Assembly (NCBI RefSeq): GCF_016597785.1
Contig: NZ_JAENJG010000002.1
Coordinates: 546,081 to 610,080, forward strand
DNA: 64,000 nucleotides
Origin: Leucobacter sp. L43
GTDB lineage: Bacteria; Actinomycetota; Actinomycetes; Actinomycetales; Microbacteriaceae
Direction of reading: 5' to 3'
The notes beneath the pieces are model-generated. The model was not told where the DNA came from, ran no database searches, and was given only the letters and a program-made list of their open reading frames with translations. The position numbers and the translations under genes are program-made. Positions 41,261 through 50,168 of this stretch are shown piece by piece; the first letter of the stretch is position 1, and each line of letters starts with the position of its first letter.

Positions 41261-42253
41261 TCAGACGCAGGCCATCGCGTCGTCGGTGACGGCGTCGAAG
41301 TAGTCGCTGATCAGGGTGCTGCTGTCGTCCACGCTCGTCGGGTCCTTGGCGTACTCGTAGAAGCGCTCGTAGACCGACTGATTCGGGCTCGAGATGTCGG
41401 CGAGCGGCTTCAGGGAGTCGAGCACCTCCGGCGTCAGCTCTCCGGAGGCGCCGAGCGTCGAGAACGCGGTCAGCGCATCGCAGAACTCTGCGGAGCGTTC
41501 ACCGACATCCTCACCGGTGCCGCTCGAGCTATCAGCCGCTGCATCGGCGGCGCCCTCGGCGGCACCTTCCGCTGCGTCGTCGAGCTCGCTCTCGCTCGGA
41601 GCGGGAGAAGCGGTCTCGAGCTCTTCCGTCATCTGCTCGTAGTCGTCGACGGCCGCACCGGTGGCGTTCATCACGGAACCGAGGATGAACAGGGAGAAGA
41701 TCAGTGCCCCGATGCCCGCGAGGACGGCGACGCCGCCGGTGATGACGCCCGTGAGCGACATGCCCTTCGACTGGCGCTTCCTCAGCGCGAGAATACCGAG
41801 GATCACGGCGGCGATGCCGCCGAGGATTCCGATGAACCACGCCCAGAAGAAGACGAGGCTGGCGATACCGATGATGAGCGACGCGATGGCGAGGCCCTTC
41901 GGCGCCGCCGGAGGGTAGCCGCCTGAGCCGTACCCGCCCTGGGGCGACTGCGGGCCCTGCGGTGGGACGCCGCCGTAGGGCGCCTGGCCCGGCTGCGAAG
42001 CGCCGGGCTGCGAAGCGCCGGGCTGCTGCGGTGCTGGCGGCGTCACGCCGGGAGGCGGAGGCGTCGCACCCGGCGGGGGAGGCACCGATGCGCCCGCGGG
42101 AAGCGGCGTCGTCGCAGGCGGAGGCACCGCGGGCCCTGGCTGGAAATCGGAGGGGAGCTGAGAGGTGAGCTCCGGCTCGGACACGGACGGCGGCTGCAGC
42201 GGCGTGGTGGGCTGCTTCGGCTGCTCGCCGTTCGGAAGATTCGGGTCGGACAT
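41261..42253 (-). CDS. DUF4190 membrane protein with proline-rich N-terminus
   Basis: This 330-residue protein has three parts. Residues about 1-115 form a Pro/Gly/Gln-rich disordered cytoplasmic region with a duplicated PGASQ. Two membrane helices form the DUF4190 core (GLAIASLIIGIASLVFFWAW, GILGGIAAVILGILALRKRQ, with KGMSLTGVITGGVAVL). A third helix is followed by an acidic Ala/Ser-rich linker and a small extracytoplasmic domain with two cysteines (AEFCDALTAF, ending AMACV) that could form a disulfide. Function is unknown. AAGGAG lies upstream of the ATG. Confidence 0.78.
   Translation of the reverse strand: MSDPNLPNGEQPKQPTTPLQPPSVSEPELTSQLPSDFQPGPAVPPPATTPLPAGASVPPPPGATPPPPGVTPPAPQQPGASQPGASQPGQAPYGGVPPQGPQSPQGGYGSGGYPPAAPKGLAIASLIIGIASLVFFWAWFIGILGGIAAVILGILALRKRQSKGMSLTGVITGGVAVLAGIGALIFSLFILGSVMNATGAAVDDYEQMTEELETASPAPSESELDDAAEGAAEGAADAAADSSSGTGEDVGERSAEFCDALTAFSTLGASGELTPEVLDSLKPLADISSPNQSVYERFYEYAKDPTSVDDSSTLISDYFDAVTDDAMACV
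41991..42020. repeat. 15-bp tandem duplication in the DUF4190 gene
   Basis: GGCTGCGAAGCGCCG occurs twice in succession and encodes the duplicated PGASQ unit on the minus strand. Confidence 0.8.
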
Positions 42254-42438
42254 GAGCGGTCTGGCTCCTTCAGCTGGATCGGCTTCCCCGGGCCGATTCG
42301 CGTCGCCCGACGACGAGCGCGACCCCGGTGGTGCGACACGGGTCCCCGTCGCACCATGCCATCCTATGCGCGAACCGCGTACGCCGTCCGATTTCGCTCG
42401 GTGTCTGCAATCACCAGCGTCCAGGAGGCTGGATGGCT

Positions 42439-42444
42439 TAGCGT
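42439..42444 (+). promoter_or_regulatory. -10 box of leaderless guaB1
   Basis: TAGCGT ends 7 nt before the ATG at 42452. An AGGAGG at 42423-42428 is too far upstream to serve this start. Confidence 0.45.
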
Positions 42445-42451
42445 TAGACGC

Positions 42452-43972
42452 ATGGAGTTCCTCGGCGCGACCCCCACAGTCGATCTCACGTATTCAGATG
42501 TCTTCCTGGTGCCGCGGCATTCGGAGGTGCGCAGCCGGCTCGACGTGGCTCTTGCGCCCGACGATGGCACGCCGGCGACGATCCCGCTCGTCGCGGCGAA
42601 CATGAACTCGGTGACCGGCCCGCGGTTGGCGGCAGTGCTCGCGCGCCGCGGGGGATTGGCGGTGCTCCCGCAGGACCTGTCGCCGGAGGCGACCTCAGAG
42701 GCCATTCGGCGCGTGAAGCACGAACCCGTTGCGGTTGACGGCGCGATCGTGCTTCCACCCGATGCCACGGCCGCCGACGCGCTCCGCTGGATTCCGAACG
42801 CCGACGGTCAACTCGTGGTGGTGGCCGATGATGACCGGTCGAGTTCGCGCGCGACGGCGACGAACTCCGATGCGCCCGCTTCGCTGGTGCCGATCACCGC
42901 GGTGCGCGGAACGCTCGGGGCGCATCGGCTCTCATCGGTCCCGTCAGATGCGCGGCTCGGCGATCTCCTCCACGCGCAGACCGTCGTGATCGAGGAATCC
43001 GATCTCGGAGATGCTCGCGCCGCGTTCGACGCGGTCGACGCCGCGCTGCGAGCGAACCCCGGCGGCTCGGCCGACGCCGTGTGCGTGGTCCGCGACGGCA
43101 TGCTGCTCGGGACGCTCTCGCGGCGCTCCGCGCTTCGCGCGTCGATCTACCGGCCGGCGCTCGACGCGCAGGGACGGCTCGCCGTGGCGGCAGCCGTCGG
43201 CATCAACGGGGACGTCGCCGCGAAGGCGCGCGCCCTCGCCGAGTCGGGTGCCGATGTGCTCGTGGTCGATACCGCGCACGGCCATCAGGGCGGGATGCTC
43301 CGCGCGCTCGAGTCGGTGGCCCGGCTCGATCTCGGAGTGCCGATCGTCGCGGGAAACGTCGTGACGGCGGAGGGGGTGCAGGATCTCGTCTCGGCGGGCG
43401 CCTCGATCCTAAAGGTGGGCGTCGGGCCCGGGGCGATGTGCACGACCCGCATGATGACCGCAGTGGGGCGCCCGCAGTTCTCGGCGGTGCTCGAAACCGC
43501 GCATGCGGCGCGCGAACTCGGCGCACATGTCTGGGCAGACGGCGGCGTGCGGTATCCGCGGGACGTCGCCCTCGCGCTCGCGGCGGGAGCGTCGTCGGTG
43601 ATGATCGGCTCCTGGTTCGCGGGCACCGCGGAGTCGCCGGGAGAACTCCTGGCGGATGCCGATGGGCGGCAGTACAAGGAGTCGTGGGGCATGGCCTCCG
43701 CGAAAGCCGTGCAGGGTCGGTTCGGGGGGCTCGACGCGTTCGATCTCGCTCGCAAGCAGCTCTTCGCCGAGGGCATCTCGTCGTCGAAGATCTATCTCGA
43801 CCCGCAGCGACCGGGTGTCGAGGATCTGATCGACATGATCACGTCGGGGGTGCGGTCGTCGTTCACCTACGCGGGAGCGGAGAGCGTTGCCGCCTTCCAC
43901 GACCGGGCGCGCGTCGGACTGCAGTCGGCCGCGGGATACGAGGAGGGCAAGGCGCTGCCCGTCTCCTGGTAG
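42452..43972 (+). CDS. guaB1: GuaB1-family GMP reductase (IMP dehydrogenase-related)
   Basis: The 506-residue protein has an IMPDH/GMPR TIM barrel with an inserted, weakly conserved CBS region (about 90-225). Catalytic features are VAANMNSVTG, DTAHGHQGGM, AGNVVTAEG, and GVGPGAMCTTR with Cys 330, then the mobile segment SWGMASAKAVQGRFGG. Mycobacterial GuaB1 was shown to be a GMP reductase with a CBS domain rather than an IMP dehydrogenase, so GMP to IMP conversion in purine salvage is the best call. ThrC follows 109 bp downstream. Confidence 0.9.
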   Translation: MEFLGATPTVDLTYSDVFLVPRHSEVRSRLDVALAPDDGTPATIPLVAANMNSVTGPRLAAVLARRGGLAVLPQDLSPEATSEAIRRVKHEPVAVDGAIVLPPDATAADALRWIPNADGQLVVVADDDRSSSRATATNSDAPASLVPITAVRGTLGAHRLSSVPSDARLGDLLHAQTVVIEESDLGDARAAFDAVDAALRANPGGSADAVCVVRDGMLLGTLSRRSALRASIYRPALDAQGRLAVAAAVGINGDVAAKARALAESGADVLVVDTAHGHQGGMLRALESVARLDLGVPIVAGNVVTAEGVQDLVSAGASILKVGVGPGAMCTTRMMTAVGRPQFSAVLETAHAARELGAHVWADGGVRYPRDVALALAAGASSVMIGSWFAGTAESPGELLADADGRQYKESWGMASAKAVQGRFGGLDAFDLARKQLFAEGISSSKIYLDPQRPGVEDLIDMITSGVRSSFTYAGAESVAAFHDRARVGLQSAAGYEEGKALPVSW

Positions 43973-44081
43973 CCGAGCGCGTTCGAGCGGCAGTCGATTT
44001 CATCCTCGATTCCGTCCATCGGCCGCTTCGCGAGAGGGTGCTCCCCATAGACTGGTGCATCTACGACCGTAAGGAGCATCG

Positions 44082-45512
44082 GTGAAGTACATCTCGACCC
44101 GTGGCGGCATGGAGCCGGCCCCCTACAGCGCGATCCTGCTCGAAGGGCTCGCGACCGACGGCGGACTCGTGGTGCCGGAGACGCTGCCCCGGGTGACGGC
44201 CGATGAGATCGAGTCGTGGCGGTCGTTCAGCTATCCCGAGCTCGCCGCGGAGGTGCTGAGCCGGTTCGCCACGGATATTCCCCGTGACGACCTGGATCGC
44301 ATGTGCCGGGACGCGTACAGTTCGGAACTCTTCGTCACGGAGGAGATCGTTCCGCTCACCCCGATCGACGATGAGATCACGCTCGTCGGGCTGTCGGAGG
44401 GGCCGACCCTCGCCTTCAAAGACATGGCCATGCAGTTCCTCGGGCAGGCGCTCGAGTACGTGCTCGCCCGCAGCGATCGCGCGCTCAACATTCTCGGAGC
44501 GACCTCGGGAGACACGGGTTCTGCGGCCGAATACGCGTTGCGCGGCAAAGACGGCATCGCGGTGTTCATGCTCTCCCCGCAGGGTCGGATGAGCGCGTTC
44601 CAGCGCGCGCAGATGTACTCACTCGAAGACGAGAACATCCACAACATCGCGGTCGCAGGCGTCTTCGACGACTGCCAGAACCTCGTGAAGTCCCTCTCGA
44701 GCGATCTCGAGTTCAAACGCGCCCATCACCTCGGCACCGTGAATTCGATCAACCTGGGCCGCATCAGCGCTCAGATCGTCTACTACTTCTGGGCGTGGCT
44801 CCGCGCGAGCGACGGCGTGCCAGCGGACGAGCGCGCCGGCTACGAGGTGTCGGTGACCGTTCCGTCGGGCAACTTCGGCAACATTCTCTCCGGACATCTC
44901 GCGAAGACGATGGGGCTGCCGCTGCGCAAACTGGTGCTGGCCGCGAACGAGAACAATGTGCTCGATCATTTCTTCCGCACCGGCGTCTACGCGCCGCGCA
45001 CTGCGGCCGAGACGCATGCGACCTCCAGCCCGTCCATGGACATCTCGAAGGCGTCCAACCTCGAGCGGTTCGTCTACGACCTCGTCGGATGCGACTCCGA
45101 GCGACTCGGCGAGGCCTGGCGCGAGCTCGATGAGACCGGGCGCATCGATCTCACCGCCGAACTGGTGCGCTTCGAAGCGGAGTACGGTCTGCGCAGCGGC
45201 TCGAGCACGCACGCGGATCGCGTGGCGACCATCCGTTCCGTGCACGAGCGCAGCGGCATCCTGATCGACCCGCACACCGCGGATGGCGTGAAGGTCGCCC
45301 GCGAGTACGTGGAGCCCGGAGTGCCGATGCTCGTGCTGGAGACCGCGAAGCCCGAGAAGTTCCCGGACATCGTGTTCGAAGCGACAGGCGTGCAGCTCGG
45401 GATTCCCGAGCAGCTCGCCGGCCTGCTGGAGCGCGCGCAGCGCGTCACCGAGATGGCTGACGACGCCGATGAGCTGCGAGCGTTCATCTCGGCTCACGCC
45501 GTGCATCGGTAG
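44082..45512 (+). CDS. thrC: Threonine synthase
   Basis: This 476-residue PLP enzyme converts O-phosphohomoserine to threonine. It starts MKYISTRGG with the family N-terminal YSAILLEGLATDGGLVVPE. PLP attachment is in PTLAFKDMAMQF, followed by LGATSGDTGSAAEYA, TVNSINLGRISAQIVYYFWA and VPSGNFGNILSGHLAKTMGLP. The long form without fused domains resembles the E. coli/fungal type rather than the short actinobacterial form. TAAGGAG precedes the start. The hom-thrC-thrB cluster is not present here. Confidence 0.94.
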   Translation: MKYISTRGGMEPAPYSAILLEGLATDGGLVVPETLPRVTADEIESWRSFSYPELAAEVLSRFATDIPRDDLDRMCRDAYSSELFVTEEIVPLTPIDDEITLVGLSEGPTLAFKDMAMQFLGQALEYVLARSDRALNILGATSGDTGSAAEYALRGKDGIAVFMLSPQGRMSAFQRAQMYSLEDENIHNIAVAGVFDDCQNLVKSLSSDLEFKRAHHLGTVNSINLGRISAQIVYYFWAWLRASDGVPADERAGYEVSVTVPSGNFGNILSGHLAKTMGLPLRKLVLAANENNVLDHFFRTGVYAPRTAAETHATSSPSMDISKASNLERFVYDLVGCDSERLGEAWRELDETGRIDLTAELVRFEAEYGLRSGSSTHADRVATIRSVHERSGILIDPHTADGVKVAREYVEPGVPMLVLETAKPEKFPDIVFEATGVQLGIPEQLAGLLERAQRVTEMADDADELRAFISAHAVHR

Positions 45513-45582
45513 GCAGCAGAAGCAGAAGCAGCCGCCGCCGCGGCGGCCCGAAGAGTGGTGATCGAACGATAGGGGAGTGCGA

Positions 45583-46749
45583 ATGTTCGGATGGGGCGCC
45601 AAGCGCGAGATCGATGAGCGACTCACGCGGATCGAGCTCGGCATCGATGGAAGATCGGAGCGGCCGAGAAGCATGCGCTCAGCGTGGAGCGACGGCTTCG
45701 GGCTGACCGCCACGCGGTCGCTCCAGGTGATCATCGTCCTGATCCTGACCGCCGCGATCATCTGGGGCATGCGCTCCCTCACCACCGTCGTGATCCCGAT
45801 CCTGCTGGCGCTGATCTTCGCGAGCACGTTCTCTCCCGTCACGAGTTGGCTGCGTCGCCGCAATGTGCCGGCCGCGCTCTCTGCAGTCATCGTGCTCCTC
45901 GGCATCGTCGTGATCCTCTCCGGAATCGGTTGGTTGATCGTCTGGGCCGTGCGGGACCAGTGGGATGATCTCTCGTCCCAGGCGCAGGACGGGTTCGAGC
46001 AGGTGGTCGAGTGGTCTCGCACCCTGCCGTTCCTGGCCGATGACTCGCAGCTGCACGAGTGGGGCGATCAGATCCTCGACTTCATCACGAGCGCGCAGTT
46101 CGGGTCGGGGGCGCTCGCCGGTGTCGGTGCGCTGACGAGCTTCATCACGGGGCTCGTGCTCATGGTCGTCGTGCTCTTCTTCTTCCTCAAGGACGGCCCG
46201 ACCATCTGGCGCTTCCTGCTGCGTCCGTTCCAGGGCGAGTCGCTCCGCCGGGCGGAGCGCGCCGGAGCGAAGACCGTGGCGACGCTCGGCTCGTACGTTC
46301 GCGGCACCGCTGGCGTCGCAGCGGTGGACGCCATCGGCATCGGTCTCGGCCTCGTGATCCTGCAGGTGCCGCTCGCCCTGCCCCTCGCCGTGCTCGTGTT
46401 CGTGCTCGCGTTCATCCCGATCGTCGGCGCGACGGTAGCCGGCATTCTCGCCGCGCTCGTCGCGCTCGTGTCCAACGGACTCGTCAACGCGCTCATCGTC
46501 GTCGGCGTGGTGATCCTCGTCAACCAACTCGAGGGCAACTTCTTGCAGCCGGTGCTCATGGGGCGCGCGCTCAAGCTGCACTCGCTCGTGATCCTGCTCG
46601 CATTGACGATCGGTACCGTTCTGAGCGGCATCCTCGGCGCGGTGCTCGCTGTGCCGATCGCCGCTGTGGCCTGGGGAGTCATCCAGGTATGGGACGGCGC
46701 GAACACTCCTGCGAAGTGGGCGCGGCCCCACCGAACCGCGGACTTCTGA
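45583..46749 (+). CDS. AI-2E family transporter (YdiK/PerM-like)
   Basis: The 388-residue protein has about eight membrane helices, including LIFASTFSPVTSWLRRRNVP, LVLMVVVLFFFLKDGPTIW and VVILVNQLEGNFLQPVLMGR, the family's most conserved segment near the C-terminus. The family includes the TqsA autoinducer exporter, Na+/H+ antiporters and many uncharacterised members, so no substrate is assigned. The ATG at 45583 follows AGGGGAG with 5 nt; GTG 45577 overlaps that site. Confidence 0.87.
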   Translation: MFGWGAKREIDERLTRIELGIDGRSERPRSMRSAWSDGFGLTATRSLQVIIVLILTAAIIWGMRSLTTVVIPILLALIFASTFSPVTSWLRRRNVPAALSAVIVLLGIVVILSGIGWLIVWAVRDQWDDLSSQAQDGFEQVVEWSRTLPFLADDSQLHEWGDQILDFITSAQFGSGALAGVGALTSFITGLVLMVVVLFFFLKDGPTIWRFLLRPFQGESLRRAERAGAKTVATLGSYVRGTAGVAAVDAIGIGLGLVILQVPLALPLAVLVFVLAFIPIVGATVAGILAALVALVSNGLVNALIVVGVVILVNQLEGNFLQPVLMGRALKLHSLVILLALTIGTVLSGILGAVLAVPIAAVAWGVIQVWDGANTPAKWARPHRTADF

Positions 46750-46837
46750 GTCGCCCGCCCGGGAGGGTCCCGCGCGATGGCTGCCCAGGAGCGCAGAATC
46801 ACGCGGGACACACCCGGGCTGCGCGGCCCGATTTGGC

Positions 46838-46865
46838 TTGCGGTGCGCTGATGTGTTTATATATA
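46838..46865 (+). promoter_or_regulatory. Promoter of tRNA-Glu
   Basis: TTGCGG (46838-46843) and TATATA (46860-46865) are 16 bp apart within the only markedly AT-rich island of this region (TTTATATATATG). Transcription would start near 46872, 43 nt before the tRNA. Confidence 0.6.
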
Positions 46866-46914
46866 TGAGTTGCCAGCGCAGCCGGGGAAGCCCGGGAAGC
46901 GGGTAACGCCATTC

Positions 46915-46987
46915 GGCCCCATCGTATAGCGGCCTAGTACGCTGCCCTCTCACGGCGGTAACGCGGGTTCGAATCCCGCTGGGGTCA
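46915..46987 (+). tRNA. tRNA-Glu (anticodon CUC)
   Basis: A 73-nt cloverleaf: acceptor GGCCCCA pairs with TGGGGTC (with one G-U) and discriminator A at 46987. The anticodon stem CTGCC/GGCGG encloses loop CTCTCAC with anticodon CTC at 46949-46951. The T-arm holds GGTTCGAATCC. CCA is not fully encoded. The cognate synthetase gltX is 12.7 kb away. Confidence 0.95.
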
Positions 46988-46994
46988 CCGAATG

Positions 46995-47031
46995 CAGAAG
47001 CCTCACCTTCGGGTGGGGCTTCTGGCGTTTT
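46995..47031 (+). terminator. Terminator of tRNA-Glu
   Basis: CAGAAGCC-TCACC and GGTGG-GGCTTCTG form a long stem with a TTCG tetraloop, followed by GCGTTTT. Confidence 0.85.
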
Positions 47032-47073
47032 CGGGCCCGCTCCCGACCAGCGACGAGGCGCGTATCGGCCGCA

Positions 47074-47100
47074 GTATGCTGGAAGGGTTGTCCAGCATAC
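47074..47100 (+). promoter_or_regulatory. Perfect 10-bp inverted repeat immediately upstream of leuB
   Basis: GTATGCTGGA (47074-47083) and TCCAGCATAC (47091-47100) are exact reverse complements separated by AGGGTTG. The right arm abuts the ribosome-binding site GAAGGAG of leuB. It may be an operator overlapping the promoter (TATGCT in the left arm is -10-like) or an RNA hairpin in the leader. Confidence 0.75.
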
Positions 47101-47113
47101 GAAGGAGCGTCAC

Positions 47114-48178
47114 GTGACCCGTATCATCAAGCTCGCCGTCATTCCGGGCGACGGGATCGGACCCGAGGTCATCGAGCAGGCGAATCGTGTGCTCGACGCC
47201 GTGCTGGAGGGCGGCGATGTGGTGCTCGACCGCACCGAGTTCGCCCTCGGCGCGCAGCGTTTCCTCGAGACGGGCGAGACGTTTCCCGAGTCCGAGCAGG
47301 CGGCGATCGCCGGGCACGACGCGATTCTCTTCGGCGCCGTAGGCGGAGTGCCCGGCGACCCGCGACTGCAGCACGCGAACATCGAGCGAGGTCTCCTGCT
47401 GAAGCTCCGCTTCGACTTCGAGCACTACGCCAACGTGCGCCCGTGCACCCTGTTTCCCGGGGTCGTCTCCTCGCTCGCCGAGCCGGGCGACGTCGACTTC
47501 GTCGTGGTGCGCGAGGGCACCGAGGGGCCGTACGCGGGCAACGGCGGGCGCCTCCGGCCCGGCACGCACGCCGAGGTCGCCACCGAGGTGTCGGTGAACA
47601 CGGCGTTCGGCATCGAACGCGTGGTCCGCTACGCCTTCGAGACCGCACTCACGCGTCAACGCAAGAAGCTCACCTGGGTGCACAAGACGAATGTGCTCGT
47701 GCACGCGGGCGCGACCTGGCAGCGCATCGTGCAGACGGTCGCCGCGGAGTACCCGGAGATCGCCGTCGACTACATGCACGTCGACGCCGCCACCATCTTC
47801 ATGGTGCAGGATCCGTCGCGCTTCGATGTGATCGTCACCGACAATCTGTTCGGAGACATCCTCACCGACCTGGCCGGCGCGATCGGAGGCGGCATCGGGC
47901 TCGCGGCCTCCGGCAACATCAATCCCGACGGCACGTTCCCGAGCATGTTCGAACCCGTGCACGGCTCCGCTCCCGACATCGCGGGGAAGCAGCTGGCCGA
48001 TCCGACCGCGGCGATCCTCTCCGCCGGTCTCATGCTCGATCACCTGGGACTCGTCTCCGACGGCGAACGCCTGCGTTCCGCTGTCCGAGCCGACCTCGCC
48101 TCGCGCGGCGCCGCGACGAGGAGCACGGGTGCGATCGGCGACGCCGTGATCGCCCAGCTGATGCCGCGCGGAGCCTGA
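47114..48178 (+). CDS. leuB: 3-isopropylmalate dehydrogenase
   Basis: The 354-residue NAD-dependent enzyme oxidises and decarboxylates 3-isopropylmalate in leucine synthesis. It shows [29 protein letters not shown], the substrate-contact [42 protein letters not shown] and the dinucleotide loop [14 protein letters not shown]. The GTG start follows GAAGGAG. ilvE comes 32 bp later on the same strand, so the pair forms a branched-chain amino acid operon, probably controlled at the inverted repeat just upstream. Confidence 0.95.
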   Translation: MTRIIKLAVIPGDGIGPEVIEQANRVLDAVLEGGDVVLDRTEFALGAQRFLETGETFPESEQAAIAGHDAILFGAVGGVPGDPRLQHANIERGLLLKLRFDFEHYANVRPCTLFPGVVSSLAEPGDVDFVVVREGTEGPYAGNGGRLRPGTHAEVATEVSVNTAFGIERVVRYAFETALTRQRKKLTWVHKTNVLVHAGATWQRIVQTVAAEYPEIAVDYMHVDAATIFMVQDPSRFDVIVTDNLFGDILTDLAGAIGGGIGLAASGNINPDGTFPSMFEPVHGSAPDIAGKQLADPTAAILSAGLMLDHLGLVSDGERLRSAVRADLASRGAATRSTGAIGDAVIAQLMPRGA

Positions 48179-48210
48179 CCGCGCACTCCACCACGCGAGA
48201 GAGAATGTTG

Positions 48211-49320
48211 ATGACCGACTTGCAGTTCACCCACACCGAGGCAGAGCGCCTCTCCGACACCGAGCGCGACGCGATCCTCCGCGATCCCGGCTTCGGCAAC
48301 CACTTCACCGATCACATGATCTCCATCGTGTGGACGAAGGAAGCCGGCTGGCACGACGCGGAGGTCGTGCCGTACGGGCCGATCCCGATGGACCCGGCGT
48401 CTTCGGTACTCCACTACGGGCAGGAGATCTTCGAGGGCCTGAAGGCGTACCGCCGCCCCGACGGCTCGATCGTCACGTTCCGTCCGGACGCGAACGCGCG
48501 CCGGCTCAATGAATCCGCACGCCGCCTCGCGCTGCCCGAGATCCCCGAGGACCTGTTCGTCGCCGCGATTCAGGAGCTCGTCGCCGCCGACGCCGACTGG
48601 GTGCCGAGTGGCGATGATCAGAGCCTGTACTTGCGACCGTTCCTGATCGCCGACGAGAGCTTCCTGGGGGTGCGCGCCGCCGAGCGCGCGCGCTTCCTGA
48701 TCATCGCGAGCCCCGCTGGCCCCTATTTCACCGGAGGCGTCAAGCCGGTGTCCATCTGGCTCTCCGAGGAGCACTCGCGAGCCGGTCGGGGCGGCACGGG
48801 TGCTGCGAAGTGCGGCGGCAATTACGCGGCTTCGCTCCTGCCGCAGCAGGTGGCAGCCGAGAACGGCTGCCAGCAGGTGCTCTTCACCGATTCTTCGACG
48901 GACGACACGATCGACGAGCTCGGCGGCATGAACCTCTTCCTGGTGCGCTCCGACGGCACGCTCGTGACGCCGCAACTGAACGGCAACATTCTCGACGGCA
49001 TCACCCGGCGGAGCCTGATCCAGCTGGCGAGGGATCGGGGGCACGCGGTCGAGGAGCGCGAGGTGACCGTGTCCGAGTGGCGCGAAGGCGTCTCGCAGGG
49101 CACGATCACGGAGGCGTTCGCGTGCGGCACCGCCGCTGTCATCACGCCGATCCAGCGCCTCAAGGGAACCGATCTCGAGATCGACTTCGGCAGCAGCGCG
49201 CCCGGCCCGCTGACCATGTCGTTGCGGGAGGAGCTCACCGGCATCCAGTTCGGCGCGGGCGAGGATCGGCACGGCTGGTTGCACGTGATGGTTCCGGCGG
49301 GTTCGGAGGTGGCTCGATGA
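48211..49320 (+). CDS. ilvE: Branched-chain amino acid aminotransferase
   Basis: The 369-residue fold-type IV PLP enzyme carries out the last step of valine, leucine and isoleucine synthesis. It has VLHYGQEIFEGLKAYR, SLYLRPFLIADE, AAKCGGNYAASL with the PLP lysine, TIDELGGMNLFLV, and EAFACGTAAVITPI. The length fits the mitochondrial/actinobacterial group. ATGs at 48205 and 48211 are both close to GAGAGA; the second has better spacing. Its stop overlaps the next gene's ATG. Confidence 0.94.
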   Translation: MTDLQFTHTEAERLSDTERDAILRDPGFGNHFTDHMISIVWTKEAGWHDAEVVPYGPIPMDPASSVLHYGQEIFEGLKAYRRPDGSIVTFRPDANARRLNESARRLALPEIPEDLFVAAIQELVAADADWVPSGDDQSLYLRPFLIADESFLGVRAAERARFLIIASPAGPYFTGGVKPVSIWLSEEHSRAGRGGTGAAKCGGNYAASLLPQQVAAENGCQQVLFTDSSTDDTIDELGGMNLFLVRSDGTLVTPQLNGNILDGITRRSLIQLARDRGHAVEEREVTVSEWREGVSQGTITEAFACGTAAVITPIQRLKGTDLEIDFGSSAPGPLTMSLREELTGIQFGAGEDRHGWLHVMVPAGSEVAR

Positions 49321-50111
49321 AGGTCGCGCGTTTCCAGGTCGACGGCGAGATCGCCTTCGGCGTGCTCGATCAGGCGGAGGCGGGGGCGGACATCGAGCTC
49401 GTCGAGCTCACCGGCGACCCGATGGTGGCGGGCTACGCGACGACCGGGCGACGCTTCGCGTTCGCAGACGTGCAGCTGCTCGCCCCCGTCATTCCGCGTT
49501 CGAAGATCGTCTGCGTCGGCAAGAACTACGCCGATCACGTCGCAGAGATGCAGGGCGTGACGGGCATCGACGGCGGCGCGCCAGCGGAGCCCCTGCTGTT
49601 CTTGAAGCCCAACACCTCGATCATCGGCCCCGGCGACGCGATCGTGCGGCCCGCGGTCTCCGACCGCGTCGAGCACGAGGGAGAGCTCGCGGTCGTGATC
49701 GGTGCGATGGCGAAGAACGTGCCGGAGGACGAGGCGTTGCAGTACGTCTTCGGATTCACCTGCGCGAACGATGTCACGGCGCGCGATATCCAGATCAAGG
49801 ACGGGCAATGGGCACGAGGGAAGGGCTTCGACACCTTCTGCCCGCTGGGACCGGTGATCGAGACCGATCCTGATCTCGCCGACGCGCGCGTCATGACCCG
49901 GGTGAACGGCGAAGTGCGGCAGGACGGCAGTACGGCTCAGCTCATCCATTCGCTCGCCCGCATCGTCTCCTACGCATCGGAGGCGTTCACGCTGCTGCCC
50001 GGAGACGTGATCCTCACCGGCACGCCGGCCGGGGTCGGTCGACTCGAAGCCGGCGATGTCGTCGAGGTCGAGATCGAGGGCATCGGGATCCTGCGCAACC
50101 GGGTCGTGTGA
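49317..50111 (+). CDS. Fumarylacetoacetate hydrolase-family protein
   Basis: The 264-residue protein has the FAH catalytic fold: KIVCVGKNYADHVAEM, PLLFLKPNTSIIGPGDAI, HEGELAVVIG (metal Glu residues), FGFTCANDVTARDIQIKDGQ, KGFDTFCPLGP and ILTGTPAGVG. Such enzymes include oxaloacetate decarboxylase/acylpyruvase and catechol-path hydratases. ATGA overlap with ilvE places it in the leuB-ilvE operon, a common arrangement in Micrococcales; it may clean up a 2-oxoacid by-product, but this is inference. Confidence 0.88.
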   Translation: MKVARFQVDGEIAFGVLDQAEAGADIELVELTGDPMVAGYATTGRRFAFADVQLLAPVIPRSKIVCVGKNYADHVAEMQGVTGIDGGAPAEPLLFLKPNTSIIGPGDAIVRPAVSDRVEHEGELAVVIGAMAKNVPEDEALQYVFGFTCANDVTARDIQIKDGQWARGKGFDTFCPLGPVIETDPDLADARVMTRVNGEVRQDGSTAQLIHSLARIVSYASEAFTLLPGDVILTGTPAGVGRLEAGDVVEVEIEGIGILRNRVV

Positions 50112-50168
50112 GTCCCGGCTGAGGGCTGTGACACACTGGTGTTTCCCGACGAAGGAGCAGGTGCTGAT

